Shown one piece after another: positions 45,710-53,696 of a stretch of 64,000 nucleotides of DNA (within the stretch, counting starts at the first letter, position 1; every line of letters starts with the position of its first letter). Position numbers and translations under genes: made by a program. The notes below the pieces were generated by a model. The model was not told the origin of the DNA and made no database searches. It worked only from the letters and a program-made list of their open reading frames with translations. Source of the stretch: Clostridia bacterium (GTDB lineage: Bacteria; Bacillota; Clostridia; Oscillospirales; Acutalibacteraceae). Where the stretch lies: contig JAFQIG010000082.1 in NCBI GenBank assembly GCA_017397655.1, positions 1 through 64,000 of the forward strand, given 5' to 3'.

Positions 45710-47160
45710 TGAGCAAGGGTAAAAAGCTTGTTTTAATGCTTCTTTTGATTCTTGTTTTGATAGGAGCTTATTTTGCTGTTACTCATTTTTTGAGCGAAGA
45801 TGATTCTGTACCGCCTGCCGAGACGAGCGATGAATCAATTCTGATTGATGCGTTAAGAGCTGATGATGTAGAAAAGATTCACTATATTTACGGCGAAGAG
45901 GATATTACTCTTTCAAAACGGGAGGGAACATGGTTCCTTGAGGGTGACGATAAGTTCCCTGTAAATCAGGTTTCTGCTTCGGAGCTTGCAACGTCAGCAG
46001 AAAATCTTATGGCGTTGAGATTAATCAGCGACACGAGCGATTGTTTTGCCGATTACGGATTGGCACAGCCGTCAGTTGCGTATGTGTACACGCTGAAAGA
46101 TGCAAAAACAGTAACATTCTTTATCGGAGATTATAACAATTTCAGTGATTCTTATTATTTGAATGTTCAGGGCGAAGAAAAGGTCTATCTTGTCCCTGCG
46201 TCTTTTGTTGCTCTGTTTGAAAAAGGTCGGACGGATCTTGCTGATGTCGAGCCTCTGAGCGAAATATCTACAGAACAAGTAAGGGGAGTCAAGTGGTCAC
46301 TTGATTCGGTTCTGTCTGAAATTTTTATGTCAGATGAAGGACTGGAAACTGTTTATACAGACAGCTATACCTGGTTTACTGATGAAGTGACTCCCATTGA
46401 CACGGATAAAGCGACAGAGCTTGCAGGTCTTCTGGTATCCTTCAAACAAAGCGGATGTGCCGATTATTCTGCAGGTCAGGATGAATTATCTTCATACGGT
46501 TTTGATGAGCCTGTTTTTTCTGCAACAATTGATTATGTAGTATCGACAGAGGTTGAGACCGGTGAGTTGGATGTTAATGAATTGCCCAAAACAGAAACAA
46601 AGAATACTGATATGACGCTCAGTATTATTGTCGGCGGTCAGCACAATGACGGCAGATATTATCTGAAGTGCCTTGATTCGGATATTGTTTATCTGATTGA
46701 TCCCGAGTATATCGATAATATTCGCTCATTTGATCTTATGACACTTCGTTACTCGGATGTTTGCCTGATTGATGTCGAAGAGATCAACTCCATGGAGATT
46801 TCTTATGGCGGAAAAACCCGACTTATACAAATCAGTCACGGTAAGGATGAAAGCGGAAACCCGACTGCTGAGTATACTCTTGACGGGCAGGTTTTGACTG
46901 CTGTTGATTTTTACAATATATATTCTTCTGTTCAGAGCATCGTTTCCGAAGGTATCACGGATAAGAGTGTGACGGAGAGTGAAGCATATATCACTATTAA
47001 TTTTAAGCTCAGCAGAGAAGGCTTTGCCGATATGACACTTCGCTTTATACCGTTTGACAGAAGCTTTTATGTTGTTGACTTTAACGGCAGGTGCGATATA
47101 CTTGTCAATAAACGAGATGTTGAAAATATTGCGACATCACTTGATAATCTGAAAGGTTAA
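45709..47160 (+). CDS. DUF4340 domain-containing membrane protein
   Basis: 483 residues: a single N-terminal membrane helix (about 7-26) and a repeated extracytoplasmic beta-rich region of the DUF4340 type (VEKIHYIYGEEDITLSKREG and DLADVEPL, then DVEEINSMEISYGGK). It regularly follows GldG-like genes and probably assembles with them at the membrane. Starts on the last base of the gldG-like stop, so translation is coupled. Followed 2 nt later by tmcAL. Confidence 0.85.
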   Translation: MSKGKKLVLMLLLILVLIGAYFAVTHFLSEDDSVPPAETSDESILIDALRADDVEKIHYIYGEEDITLSKREGTWFLEGDDKFPVNQVSASELATSAENLMALRLISDTSDCFADYGLAQPSVAYVYTLKDAKTVTFFIGDYNNFSDSYYLNVQGEEKVYLVPASFVALFEKGRTDLADVEPLSEISTEQVRGVKWSLDSVLSEIFMSDEGLETVYTDSYTWFTDEVTPIDTDKATELAGLLVSFKQSGCADYSAGQDELSSYGFDEPVFSATIDYVVSTEVETGELDVNELPKTETKNTDMTLSIIVGGQHNDGRYYLKCLDSDIVYLIDPEYIDNIRSFDLMTLRYSDVCLIDVEEINSMEISYGGKTRLIQISHGKDESGNPTAEYTLDGQVLTAVDFYNIYSSVQSIVSEGITDKSVTESEAYITINFKLSREGFADMTLRFIPFDRSFYVVDFNGRCDILVNKRDVENIATSLDNLKG

Positions 47161-47162
47161 TT

Positions 47163-48350
47163 ATGAAAATTGCCGGAATCATAGCTGAATATAACCCTTT
47201 TCACAACGGTCACGCATACCATCTCGGTATGACGCGTGAGCGCGCTGATGCGGTTGTTGCAGTTATGTCCGGCAATTTTGTTCAAAGGGCAGAACCTGCG
47301 ATTCTGAACAAGTTTGCGCGTGCGAGGGCTGCTGTTGAGTGCGGAGCGGATCTTGTGATCGAACTTCCGACTTCCTGGGCAATGTCTACAGCTCAACGCT
47401 TTGCGAGGGGCGCTGTAGGTATTCTTGACTCGCTCGGTTGTGTTGATTTTTTGAGCTTCGGCAGCGAAAGTGCTGATCTGACTTTGATTTTAAAAGCAGC
47501 AGAAGCTGTTGATTCAAAAGAAGTTTCCGGTTATATCAGACAAAATCTGACGGCGGGAAAAACGTTTGCGAGTGTTCGCGAAGATGCGGTTAAAGAGTTT
47601 TTTGGCGCAGATACCGCATCTGTTCTTTCTGCTCCCAACGATATTCTCGGTGTAGAGTATTGCAGAGCACTGTTGAATCTCGGATCTTCTGTCACGCCCT
47701 GTCCCGTAAAAAGAATTAATGCGGATCATAACAGTGAAGAGTGTCGTGACGGATTTGCAAGTGCATCTTTAATCAGGTCAATGATACGAAAAGGTGAGAG
47801 TGTGTCGTTGCTTTTGCCACCGGAAAGTATGGCTGTACTTGATAAAGAGTTGAAAGAGCGAACTGCCCCTTCTTCGATTGAATATCTTGAGCGTGCGGTT
47901 TTGCTGAAGCTTCGTCTTATGACTCCTTCCGAATTAGCCGGATTTCCTGACATTTCGGAAGGCATCGAAAACAGGATAATTGATGCGGCAAAAAGATGCA
48001 GTACGCTTCAGGAACTGTATGATGCCGTTAAAACAAAGCGTTATACACATTCGAGGGTCAGACGAATAGTAATGTCTGTACTTCTTGATGTCAATTACAG
48101 GCTTGATTATGTACCGTATGCACGTGTGCTTGCGTTCAACAGCGTTGGTGCAGAGGTCTTGAGAAAGGCTAAAAAAACTACCCGTATTCCGATAATTACA
48201 AAGAAGTCTGAACTCGATTTCTGCAATGATATTGTTAAAAATGCTTTTGAATCTGAATGTCGGGCGTCGGAGATTTTTTCGATGTTAACCGGATGCGTGC
48301 CTGATTTCGGTACTGAATTCACAAATAAGATATATATAAAGAAGCTGTAA
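47163..48350 (+). CDS. tmcAL: tRNA(Met) cytidine acetate ligase-like protein
   Basis: 395-residue nucleotidyltransferase-fold protein that in Bacillus acetylates the wobble cytidine of elongator tRNA-Met using acetate and ATP. The HxGH-like site is YNPFHNGHAYH (about 11-21), with MSGNFVQRAEPAI and CGADLVIELP following, and PVKRINADHN later. Length matches the family. It lies at the end of the Gld-type operon (2-nt gap), but is often found in other contexts, so the link may be incidental. The pairing with acetate metabolism (ackA nearby) is noted, not asserted. Confidence 0.9.
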   Translation: MKIAGIIAEYNPFHNGHAYHLGMTRERADAVVAVMSGNFVQRAEPAILNKFARARAAVECGADLVIELPTSWAMSTAQRFARGAVGILDSLGCVDFLSFGSESADLTLILKAAEAVDSKEVSGYIRQNLTAGKTFASVREDAVKEFFGADTASVLSAPNDILGVEYCRALLNLGSSVTPCPVKRINADHNSEECRDGFASASLIRSMIRKGESVSLLLPPESMAVLDKELKERTAPSSIEYLERAVLLKLRLMTPSELAGFPDISEGIENRIIDAAKRCSTLQELYDAVKTKRYTHSRVRRIVMSVLLDVNYRLDYVPYARVLAFNSVGAEVLRKAKKTTRIPIITKKSELDFCNDIVKNAFESECRASEIFSMLTGCVPDFGTEFTNKIYIKKL

Positions 48351-48426
48351 AAAGGTGCTGCGATTGACGAGGCTTGTTCGTAGAATAAATCACAAAATAT
48401 TAATACAAACTGATTTTTCAGCATTT

Positions 48427-48470
48427 AAGGGGATTCTGACAGTAATCAAAACTGCAGGAATCCCCTTGAT
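48427..48470 (+). terminator. Hairpin after tmcAL
   Basis: AAGGGGATTC (48427-48436) and GAATCCCCTT (48458-48467), a perfect 10-bp stem with a 21-nt loop, then GATTTATATAGTTTT. It lies 76 nt after the tmcAL stop. T-tract is imperfect. Confidence 0.7.
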
Positions 48471-48576
48471 TTATATAGTTTTATTCGATCTGCGCTTTTT
48501 TTACAGCCTCTTTTGTTATAATTCGGACAGGAAGTGAATATATTTCTTTTGAAGTACAGATAAAGGAGATTATTCT

Positions 48577-50115
48577 ATGGATCTGAATTTAAAGACTTTT
48601 ACATTAGGAGAGGTCAGAACCGTTCTTGATACAACAGCTGACAATCCGTTTGATTTTGATGTGAATCTGCCGGATTATTTTCCTGATATTCAACGAGTGC
48701 TGAAATGTATCGTGACTCCGGGTATCAGCGCCTCTAACTCGGTAGCAGGCAGGGCAATGGCTGAGGGCAACGCTCTGATGCGTATTATTTACAGTGCAGA
48801 TGATAAAAAGATCTATTGCTATGAGCAGTCATTTCCGTTTTCAAAAAGTGTTGAGGATTCTTCGCTTACCGGTAACGACTCACTGATTACTACCGTCAAA
48901 ACAGACTATGTCAACTGCCGTGCAACCGGACAGAGAAGACTGAGCGTCAGCGGTGTTATATCAATAAGATTCACGGTAAAATCGCGCACGGAAAGACGGT
49001 TTGTATGCGGATGCGACAATTCCGACGTTCAGTTGCAGACAAAGCGTATTGATACCGTCAGCACAGTCGGTTGTTGTGCAAAAAGTTTTGCAATGAGCGA
49101 GGTAGCTCAGCTTGGCAGTGGTTTTGAGCCTGTTGATAAGCTTATAAACGCTTCGGCACATATAGTTGTTGACAGCTCGAAGGCTGTGAGCGGCAAAATC
49201 CTGATAAAAGGAAATCTGATTGTTGACATTGTATACAGATCCGATTCTGATACAGTCGAGTCGTCTGTGTTCAGACACACGATGCCTGTCAGTCAGATCA
49301 TTGAAGCGCAGGGTGCGACAGAGGATAGTATAAATGATATATATATAAAAGTAAGCGATCTTAATATCATGCCGAAAGCAGATGCCGGTGGTATAAAAAA
49401 TCAGGTTGAAATTGCCGTTAAAGTTGATGCTTTTATTGTTTCTGATACAAAAATTGAAACTGAAGTCGTCAATGATGCATATTCACTTTCCGGTGAGCTG
49501 TGCGGCAAGTACGAAAACATAGCTGTTAAAAAGGCTATTGACAAAGTTTCTGAAACAGTAACGTCGAGTAAGACTTTTGAAATGAATTCGGACGGTGTTA
49601 CATCGGTTATTGCCGCTTGGAGTAATGGGATCAGACATACGTACAAAGTAAAGGGTAAAGAGCTGATTGTAAACGGAAGCGTGTCTGTAATGATGCTTTT
49701 GACCGACAGAGAAAAAGAGCCGTACCCCGTCGAAAAGGAGCTTGAGTTTGAATATATTAAACGATTGAACGTGGATTCAGATAATGTCGGTTTTGATCCG
49801 ATGATTCAGGTGAGTGTCTGCAGAGGAAGTGTTGAATCAACTGATTCAGTAACAGTAAAAGCAGATGTAGAAATTAACGGAAGTATTTATGCATATACAG
49901 ACAAAAGAGTTTTAACTGACTGCACCGTTAATGAGATTGCCGAAGAAAGCAAGAATATACCACCGATTATGATTTACTTTGCACAGGAGGGGGAAGAGAT
50001 CTGGGATATTGCCAGAAAATACAGAACGACCCCCGACAGCATCAAGACAGAAAACGATCTGACTGACGACAACTTCGGTGAAAAAAGAATGATTGTGATA
50101 CCATCTGTGTATTAA
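48577..50115 (+). CDS. SPOCS- and LysM-domain spore coat protein (SipL-like)
   Basis: 512 residues: three SPOCS (DUF3794) beta-sandwich units (roughly 30-155, 160-300 and 310-440) and a C-terminal LysM motif (IMIYFAQEGEEIWDIARKY, about 460-510, ending PSVY). This is the layout of Clostridioides SipL, which links the spore coat's SpoIVA to the forespore membrane, and its presence here strengthens the view that the organism sporulates. A TATAAT lies at 48517-48522, but no -35 fits; the gene may use a sporulation sigma factor. AAAGGAG before the ATG. Confidence 0.85.
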   Translation: MDLNLKTFTLGEVRTVLDTTADNPFDFDVNLPDYFPDIQRVLKCIVTPGISASNSVAGRAMAEGNALMRIIYSADDKKIYCYEQSFPFSKSVEDSSLTGNDSLITTVKTDYVNCRATGQRRLSVSGVISIRFTVKSRTERRFVCGCDNSDVQLQTKRIDTVSTVGCCAKSFAMSEVAQLGSGFEPVDKLINASAHIVVDSSKAVSGKILIKGNLIVDIVYRSDSDTVESSVFRHTMPVSQIIEAQGATEDSINDIYIKVSDLNIMPKADAGGIKNQVEIAVKVDAFIVSDTKIETEVVNDAYSLSGELCGKYENIAVKKAIDKVSETVTSSKTFEMNSDGVTSVIAAWSNGIRHTYKVKGKELIVNGSVSVMMLLTDREKEPYPVEKELEFEYIKRLNVDSDNVGFDPMIQVSVCRGSVESTDSVTVKADVEINGSIYAYTDKRVLTDCTVNEIAEESKNIPPIMIYFAQEGEEIWDIARKYRTTPDSIKTENDLTDDNFGEKRMIVIPSVY

Positions 50116-50124
50116 AAGTGAAAG

Positions 50125-50154
50125 GGGGATGTAAAACGAAAGTTTTACATCCCC
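50125..50154. repeat. Perfect 13-bp hairpin with a GAAA loop
   Basis: GGGGATGTAAAAC (50125-50137), loop GAAA, GTTTTACATCCCC (50142-50154). It begins 10 nt after the SipL-like stop and opens the composite repeat. No T-run follows. A second imperfect copy (one C.A mismatch) closes the element at 50629-50658, and acts beyond the end of the minus-strand gene ending at 50666. GNRA loops are favoured in RNA. Confidence 0.9.
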
Positions 50155-50155
50155 A

Positions 50156-50370
50156 CAGACTGTCGATAAAGGCACCGAGAACACGCACATTGTTATAAAA
50201 AGCAATCGGAATTTGTAAGGGGAAAACCGATCGTGTCATTCTGAGGTTGAAGCTGAAGAATCTTTTGGTAATTATTTATGTGCGTTTGACGTGTTTTTGC
50301 CCTCTCGCAGTACCTTTGTACAGCTTCGGGACAAAGAACACGCCATCTCGGCACCTTTCCCGACGTCTGT
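50156..50370. repeat. Composite structured intergenic repeat, copy 2
   Basis: First of two tandem cores. It begins CAGACTGTCGATAAAGGCACC and carries a GTCATTCTGAG...GAAGAATCT hairpin (50234-50263) and the long stem CGTGTTTTTGCCC...ACAAAGAACACG (50290-50342), closely matching, in opposite orientation, the core at 20237-20450. No credible coding frame. The short open frames in this 550-base gap exist only because of the repeat. Confidence 0.92.
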
Positions 50371-50594
50371 CAGACTGTCGATAAAGGCACCGAGAACACG
50401 CACATTATTACAAAGAGCCTTCGGCAAACAGCTAACCAATCGGGTCATTCCGAGCATAGCGAGGAATCTTTAATAAATTGCGGAGAAACGACGAAACTTT
50501 AATGTGCGTTTGTCGCGTTTTTGCCCTCTCGCAGTACCTTTGTACAGCTTCGGGGCAAAGAACACGTCATCTCGTCACCTTTCCCGAAGTCTCC
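50371..50594. repeat. Composite structured intergenic repeat, copy 3 (tandem)
   Basis: Second tandem core, repeat period about 215 nt, same order of parts: CAGACTGTCGATAAAGGCACC, GTCATTCCGAG...GAGGAATCT (50444-50469) and the stem CGCGTTTTTGCCC...GGGGCAAAGAACACG (50514-50566). It differs from copy 2 by scattered substitutions, mostly at positions that keep the stem. Ends with the CTGCTTG...CAAGCAG hairpin. Confidence 0.92.
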
Positions 50595-50658
50595 CTGCTT
50601 GCCGAAAAATAATTTTTCGACAAGCAGAGGGGATGCAAAACGAAAGTTTTACATCCCC
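50595..50658. repeat. Closing hairpin pair of the composite repeat
   Basis: CTGCTTG and CAAGCAG arms around CGAAAAAT/TTTTTCG (50595-50627), then GGGGATGCAAAAC GAAA GTTTTACATCCCC (50629-50658). The CTGCTTG stem is also found at 20201-20236, so it is part of the repeat family. On the minus strand it follows 7 nt after the ACT-MBL stop and may help end that transcript. Confidence 0.88.
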
Positions 50659-50665
50659 ATCCGTA

Positions 50666-52126
50666 TTATTGCTTTTTTTCTGTATTATCTACAGAATAAT
50701 CTTTTTTGAAGCCGTGAGCGCCGAAGATTTGCCAATTGCCCGTACCAAGACGTTCAAATATCATTTTTCGCTCGACGGCACACAGCTGCGGATCTGTATC
50801 GACGGAAGTCATAAGAATAGGTGCATACTTGTTGTATTTTGCCTGATCTTGTGTAAAGCCTTTAATATTAATATATGTATCACCGGTAAACGCAATTTTA
50901 TTGCCGTAGTCAATCAGAATGAGCTCACCGGGAAGGTGTCCGCCTTTTCCTTCGTAAACCTCAAAATGAAGATCGAAAACGTCCCAGAATCCTGTCTGGA
51001 TAATGGGTGAGTCCGAATCCGACCTATCGTTGTTAATAATTCTGATTTTATCCGGCGAAGTCGGTTGATACCCTGTCAGTATTTTACAGATATTGATATA
51101 GGGCTTGTGGAGCTTGTTTTGTTCACGGAATCCGTCCTTGCCGTTGTACTCATTAGACAGGCACTCTGCGCTTTTTTTACTTGCGATTATTTCGTCAAAT
51201 AAAGAAAGAAGTCCGCAATGATCAACGTCCGCATGAGTAATAAATACTGTTTTTTTCATATTGTCGTAATCGGGCAGGATTTTTCTGAATATTTTTAACA
51301 TCTCTTCGCGATAACAAGCATATCCGCAGTCAATAAAAAGTGCGTTGTTGCCATTACGGATAATTGCGGTATTACTTCCGCAGGGCGGTTCGATCAGTAT
51401 AATATCTGTTTTATCCGTGATTTTGTGATTGGTAATCCTCGGATTAAATTGTTCGGCTTTGTGCGAAGCGAGAAGCTCTGCAAACCATCCGATACTGTCA
51501 AAAGTGCGATACGGAGACAAGCCTTGTTCATCGAGCGTCTGCATGGCAAGGTTAATATTAATCAGCAATCTGTCCTTCACGTTATCGGATATATCAATAT
51601 TTTTAGAAATATCCGCTATGAAGCTGTTATAAAAAATGCTGTTGTCATATACCTTTTCGGTATGGCTGTAGTCAATAACTCTTACTCTGCAGATTTTTTC
51701 GGCATCGCAAATGAATTGTGAAATCTTGTTTGCATCATCTACGAAAAGTCCCATCTTGAACAATTGGTAGTCACTGCCGTTTTCTTGTGAGCTGATGTAA
51801 GAGATGTTGAAATCGAACTTATCAATGAGCTTAAGCACTTCGGTAACGCTGCCGGGCTTGTCAGGCAAACAAAACTCCAACAAAACAATGTTCTGCTCAT
51901 TGTTGTGTGGTTGCAGATATCCTATTTCCTTAAGACTGATATCTGCTTGATCAAGTTGTTCTTTTGTACCTTCCGCATCAATAAAAAGCGTGTGAGAATC
52001 AATGGCTTTGTTGTAACTGACTCTTGTAATATTGATGCCGAGTTGTGCAAAGCAACTACTTGCTTTTAAAAATGCGCCTATATGATTCGGCATTTTAGTT
52101 ATGTATGTTTTTTTCAATGTTATCAC
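50666..52126 (-). CDS. Tandem ACT domains fused to a metallo-beta-lactamase-fold hydrolase
   Basis: 486 residues. Residues 1-75 and 80-155 are two ACT-type domains (MPNHIGAFLKASSCFAQLG and LPDKPGSVTEVLKLIDKF turns), the small-ligand or amino-acid-sensing module. A linker (about 160-235) is followed by a metallo-beta-lactamase domain (about 240-475): THADVDHCG (HxDxDH metal motif, second His replaced by Asp, as in ComEC-like members), GKGGHLPGE and FTGDTYIN. No signal peptide or membrane helix. The combination is unusual and suggests ligand-controlled hydrolysis (possibly of a nucleotide or lactone). A hairpin with T-run follows the PHP gene upstream, so it is probably a separate transcript. 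Confidence 0.85.
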   Translation of the reverse strand: MITLKKTYITKMPNHIGAFLKASSCFAQLGINITRVSYNKAIDSHTLFIDAEGTKEQLDQADISLKEIGYLQPHNNEQNIVLLEFCLPDKPGSVTEVLKLIDKFDFNISYISSQENGSDYQLFKMGLFVDDANKISQFICDAEKICRVRVIDYSHTEKVYDNSIFYNSFIADISKNIDISDNVKDRLLININLAMQTLDEQGLSPYRTFDSIGWFAELLASHKAEQFNPRITNHKITDKTDIILIEPPCGSNTAIIRNGNNALFIDCGYACYREEMLKIFRKILPDYDNMKKTVFITHADVDHCGLLSLFDEIIASKKSAECLSNEYNGKDGFREQNKLHKPYINICKILTGYQPTSPDKIRIINNDRSDSDSPIIQTGFWDVFDLHFEVYEGKGGHLPGELILIDYGNKIAFTGDTYINIKGFTQDQAKYNKYAPILMTSVDTDPQLCAVERKMIFERLGTGNWQIFGAHGFKKDYSVDNTEKKQ

Positions 52127-52136
52127 TCTTTCAGGT

Positions 52137-52168
52137 TAAAAAAGGCCTACACTATAAAAGTGTAAGCC
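52137..52168 (-). terminator. Terminator of the PHP gene transcript
   Basis: GGCCTACACT (52144-52153) pairs with AGTGTAAGCC (52159-52168), one G.U wobble on the minus strand, followed in that direction by TTTTTT. It lies 19 nt past the PHP stop and separates it from the ACT-MBL gene. Confidence 0.88.
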
Positions 52169-52186
52169 GTGTGCAGGGTAATCTGA

Positions 52187-53560
52187 TCAGTATACCCACC
52201 AAACTCTGCCCCAAAGGAGCCAGCGAATGAGTATGACTATCGGAGTCCAGCCGAGAACAGCACTAAAGAAGTTGGAGAGTGCTCTCATCACAACGGACAT
52301 ATCAAAAGTCGGAACGATTACCTTTTGTTCAAGTATGATATCGGGTGCAGTAACAGGAAATGCCTGGGAATAAAGTATTCCGCCGGGGCCTGTAAGTGTA
52401 AAGCGTACATAACATCCGATTTTGTCGCTGTACTCATCAAGATCAAGAGCAGTGAGATTTTCACCTTCGGCAATGATCTCTCCGTCAGAATACCAACGTA
52501 CATAGTTGAATTCTTCTGCATTGAAAGAGATGGAATCGTTATCCTGATCAATATTAAGACGAGTTACCTTGGGAACAGGACCTACACCGACAAAATCTTC
52601 GCCAAGGTCAGCTCTTGCGTGACGACCGATTGAGAAGTAAGCGCCGTTTTCAAGGCAAGTGCGAAGATTCTCAACAGTATTTGACGGCATACACATCATA
52701 GTGAAGGCTCTGTCGTACTGGTCAATAAGGTGACCGTCAGAAAAAGTGATGCAGGAGACGTTGCGACCGTAGGGGATAGTCATTTTGAGTACTTCGTCCC
52801 AAAGAATATAGTCATAACGTGTACGGTTGTTCACACCGCTGTTAATATCCATAGCAACGCAGGATTCGTTTTCAAGGAAAATGTTTGCTAATTTGTTGAT
52901 GTAGTACGGTTGTTTTGCCATATCGGGGTCATCCTCGCAACCGACATATTCGCCTACGTGATCCAGGAAGGTGATACCGCCACGCTTGCCGACCTGCTTG
53001 ACAACTGTTTCGTAGTCACCGTAGATACCCATCAGAGCCTGACCGAAATCAGCAAAAAGGGCGTTGACGTGACAGTCGTTTATCGGAGTGGCACCGTTAG
53101 CTTCGATTCCGCCGAGGACTTCAAGCATTCCTCTGCCGTCTCTGCCGACACCGGTTGTGATTTCTTCATATCTTTCCTGAGAAAGGGGCTGAAGATTGCT
53201 CTGCATACTGTTACCGAACTTTACAAGTCTGTAAAGAGGAACGGTGTTGGGTTTATCATTTGTCCAGGTAGTGCCGAGAACTGCGTGATCGGAGATTGCA
53301 AGAATGTCGAAGCCGAGCTCGTAGTGTTTCTCAACGCTTTCAGCTACGGTAGGAACACCGTCACTGACGTTTGTGTGACTGTGAAGCGAAGCTTTGTATT
53401 GATCAAAGGTGTCCCAGTCAACTGTTTCATACGGGTTTGTTATTGTGTAGTCATGTTCTGACGGTGCAGCAACTTCGCCCGCGGAAGCGACAGAAGTAAA
53501 AAAGCAAAATACCGTAATAACTGAAAGCAGAACAGCAAGAGCTTTTTTGAGTTTATTCAT
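52187..53560 (-). CDS. Secreted PHP-domain phosphoesterase with hydrophobic C-terminal tail
   Basis: 457 residues. Signal peptide (MNKLKKALAVLLSVITVFC..., cleavage near ASAGE). The PHP domain starts SLHSHTNVSDG (about 60) and has ISDHAVLG, GGIEANG, LDHVGEY and FSDGHLIDQ, so the trinuclear metal site looks intact. PHP proteins are mostly cytoplasmic; export is uncommon. After a beta-rich region (about 320-410) the chain ends in an aromatic segment, WTPIVILIRWLLWGRVWWVY, with no sorting motif. Its substrate may be an external phosphate ester. AGGAG lies before the ATG, right after the 35-codon gene. Confidence 0.83.
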   Translation of the reverse strand: MNKLKKALAVLLSVITVFCFFTSVASAGEVAAPSEHDYTITNPYETVDWDTFDQYKASLHSHTNVSDGVPTVAESVEKHYELGFDILAISDHAVLGTTWTNDKPNTVPLYRLVKFGNSMQSNLQPLSQERYEEITTGVGRDGRGMLEVLGGIEANGATPINDCHVNALFADFGQALMGIYGDYETVVKQVGKRGGITFLDHVGEYVGCEDDPDMAKQPYYINKLANIFLENESCVAMDINSGVNNRTRYDYILWDEVLKMTIPYGRNVSCITFSDGHLIDQYDRAFTMMCMPSNTVENLRTCLENGAYFSIGRHARADLGEDFVGVGPVPKVTRLNIDQDNDSISFNAEEFNYVRWYSDGEIIAEGENLTALDLDEYSDKIGCYVRFTLTGPGGILYSQAFPVTAPDIILEQKVIVPTFDMSVVMRALSNFFSAVLGWTPIVILIRWLLWGRVWWVY

Positions 53561-53572
53561 TTTAAATCTCCT

Positions 53573-53680
53573 TTACTTTAAGCCGATTTTTGCCAACAGG
53601 TTGTGAAACCAGATGGAAATGTCGTACAAGCTGAAGTTAATTGCGCGGAATAACTCACGTAAAAATTTGTTTAAGTCCAT
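53573..53680 (-). CDS. Small amphipathic protein of 35 residues
   Basis: Starts MDLNKFLRELFRAINFS and ends IWFHNLLAKIGLK. Two short amphipathic helices, rich in Phe/Leu/Trp on one face and Lys/Arg/Glu on the other, with no signal peptide. AAAGGAGG lies 6-7 nt before the ATG. Its stop (53573) is 12 nt before the PHP start, and its start is 16 nt after the flavoprotein stop, so it sits squarely inside the minus-strand operon. The W-x-x-x-L-L-x-x-I pattern resembles the aromatic tails at the ends of the secreted proteins nearby. A membrane-surface peptide or accessory to the PHP protein is possible. Not recognised. Confidence 0.78.
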   Translation of the reverse strand: MDLNKFLRELFRAINFSLYDISIWFHNLLAKIGLK

Positions 53681-53696
53681 TTTTATCCTCCTTTAT

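Noticed and set aside
50125-50658. CRISPR array in the repeat region
   Set aside because: The two tandem units are about 215 nt with nearly the same sequence throughout, not short repeats with unique spacers.
50272-51010. Short plus- and minus-strand frames in and next to the composite repeat, including one of 168 codons
   Set aside because: They begin in the repeat and either end there or run through the ACT-MBL gene in antisense. No domains, no ribosome sites.
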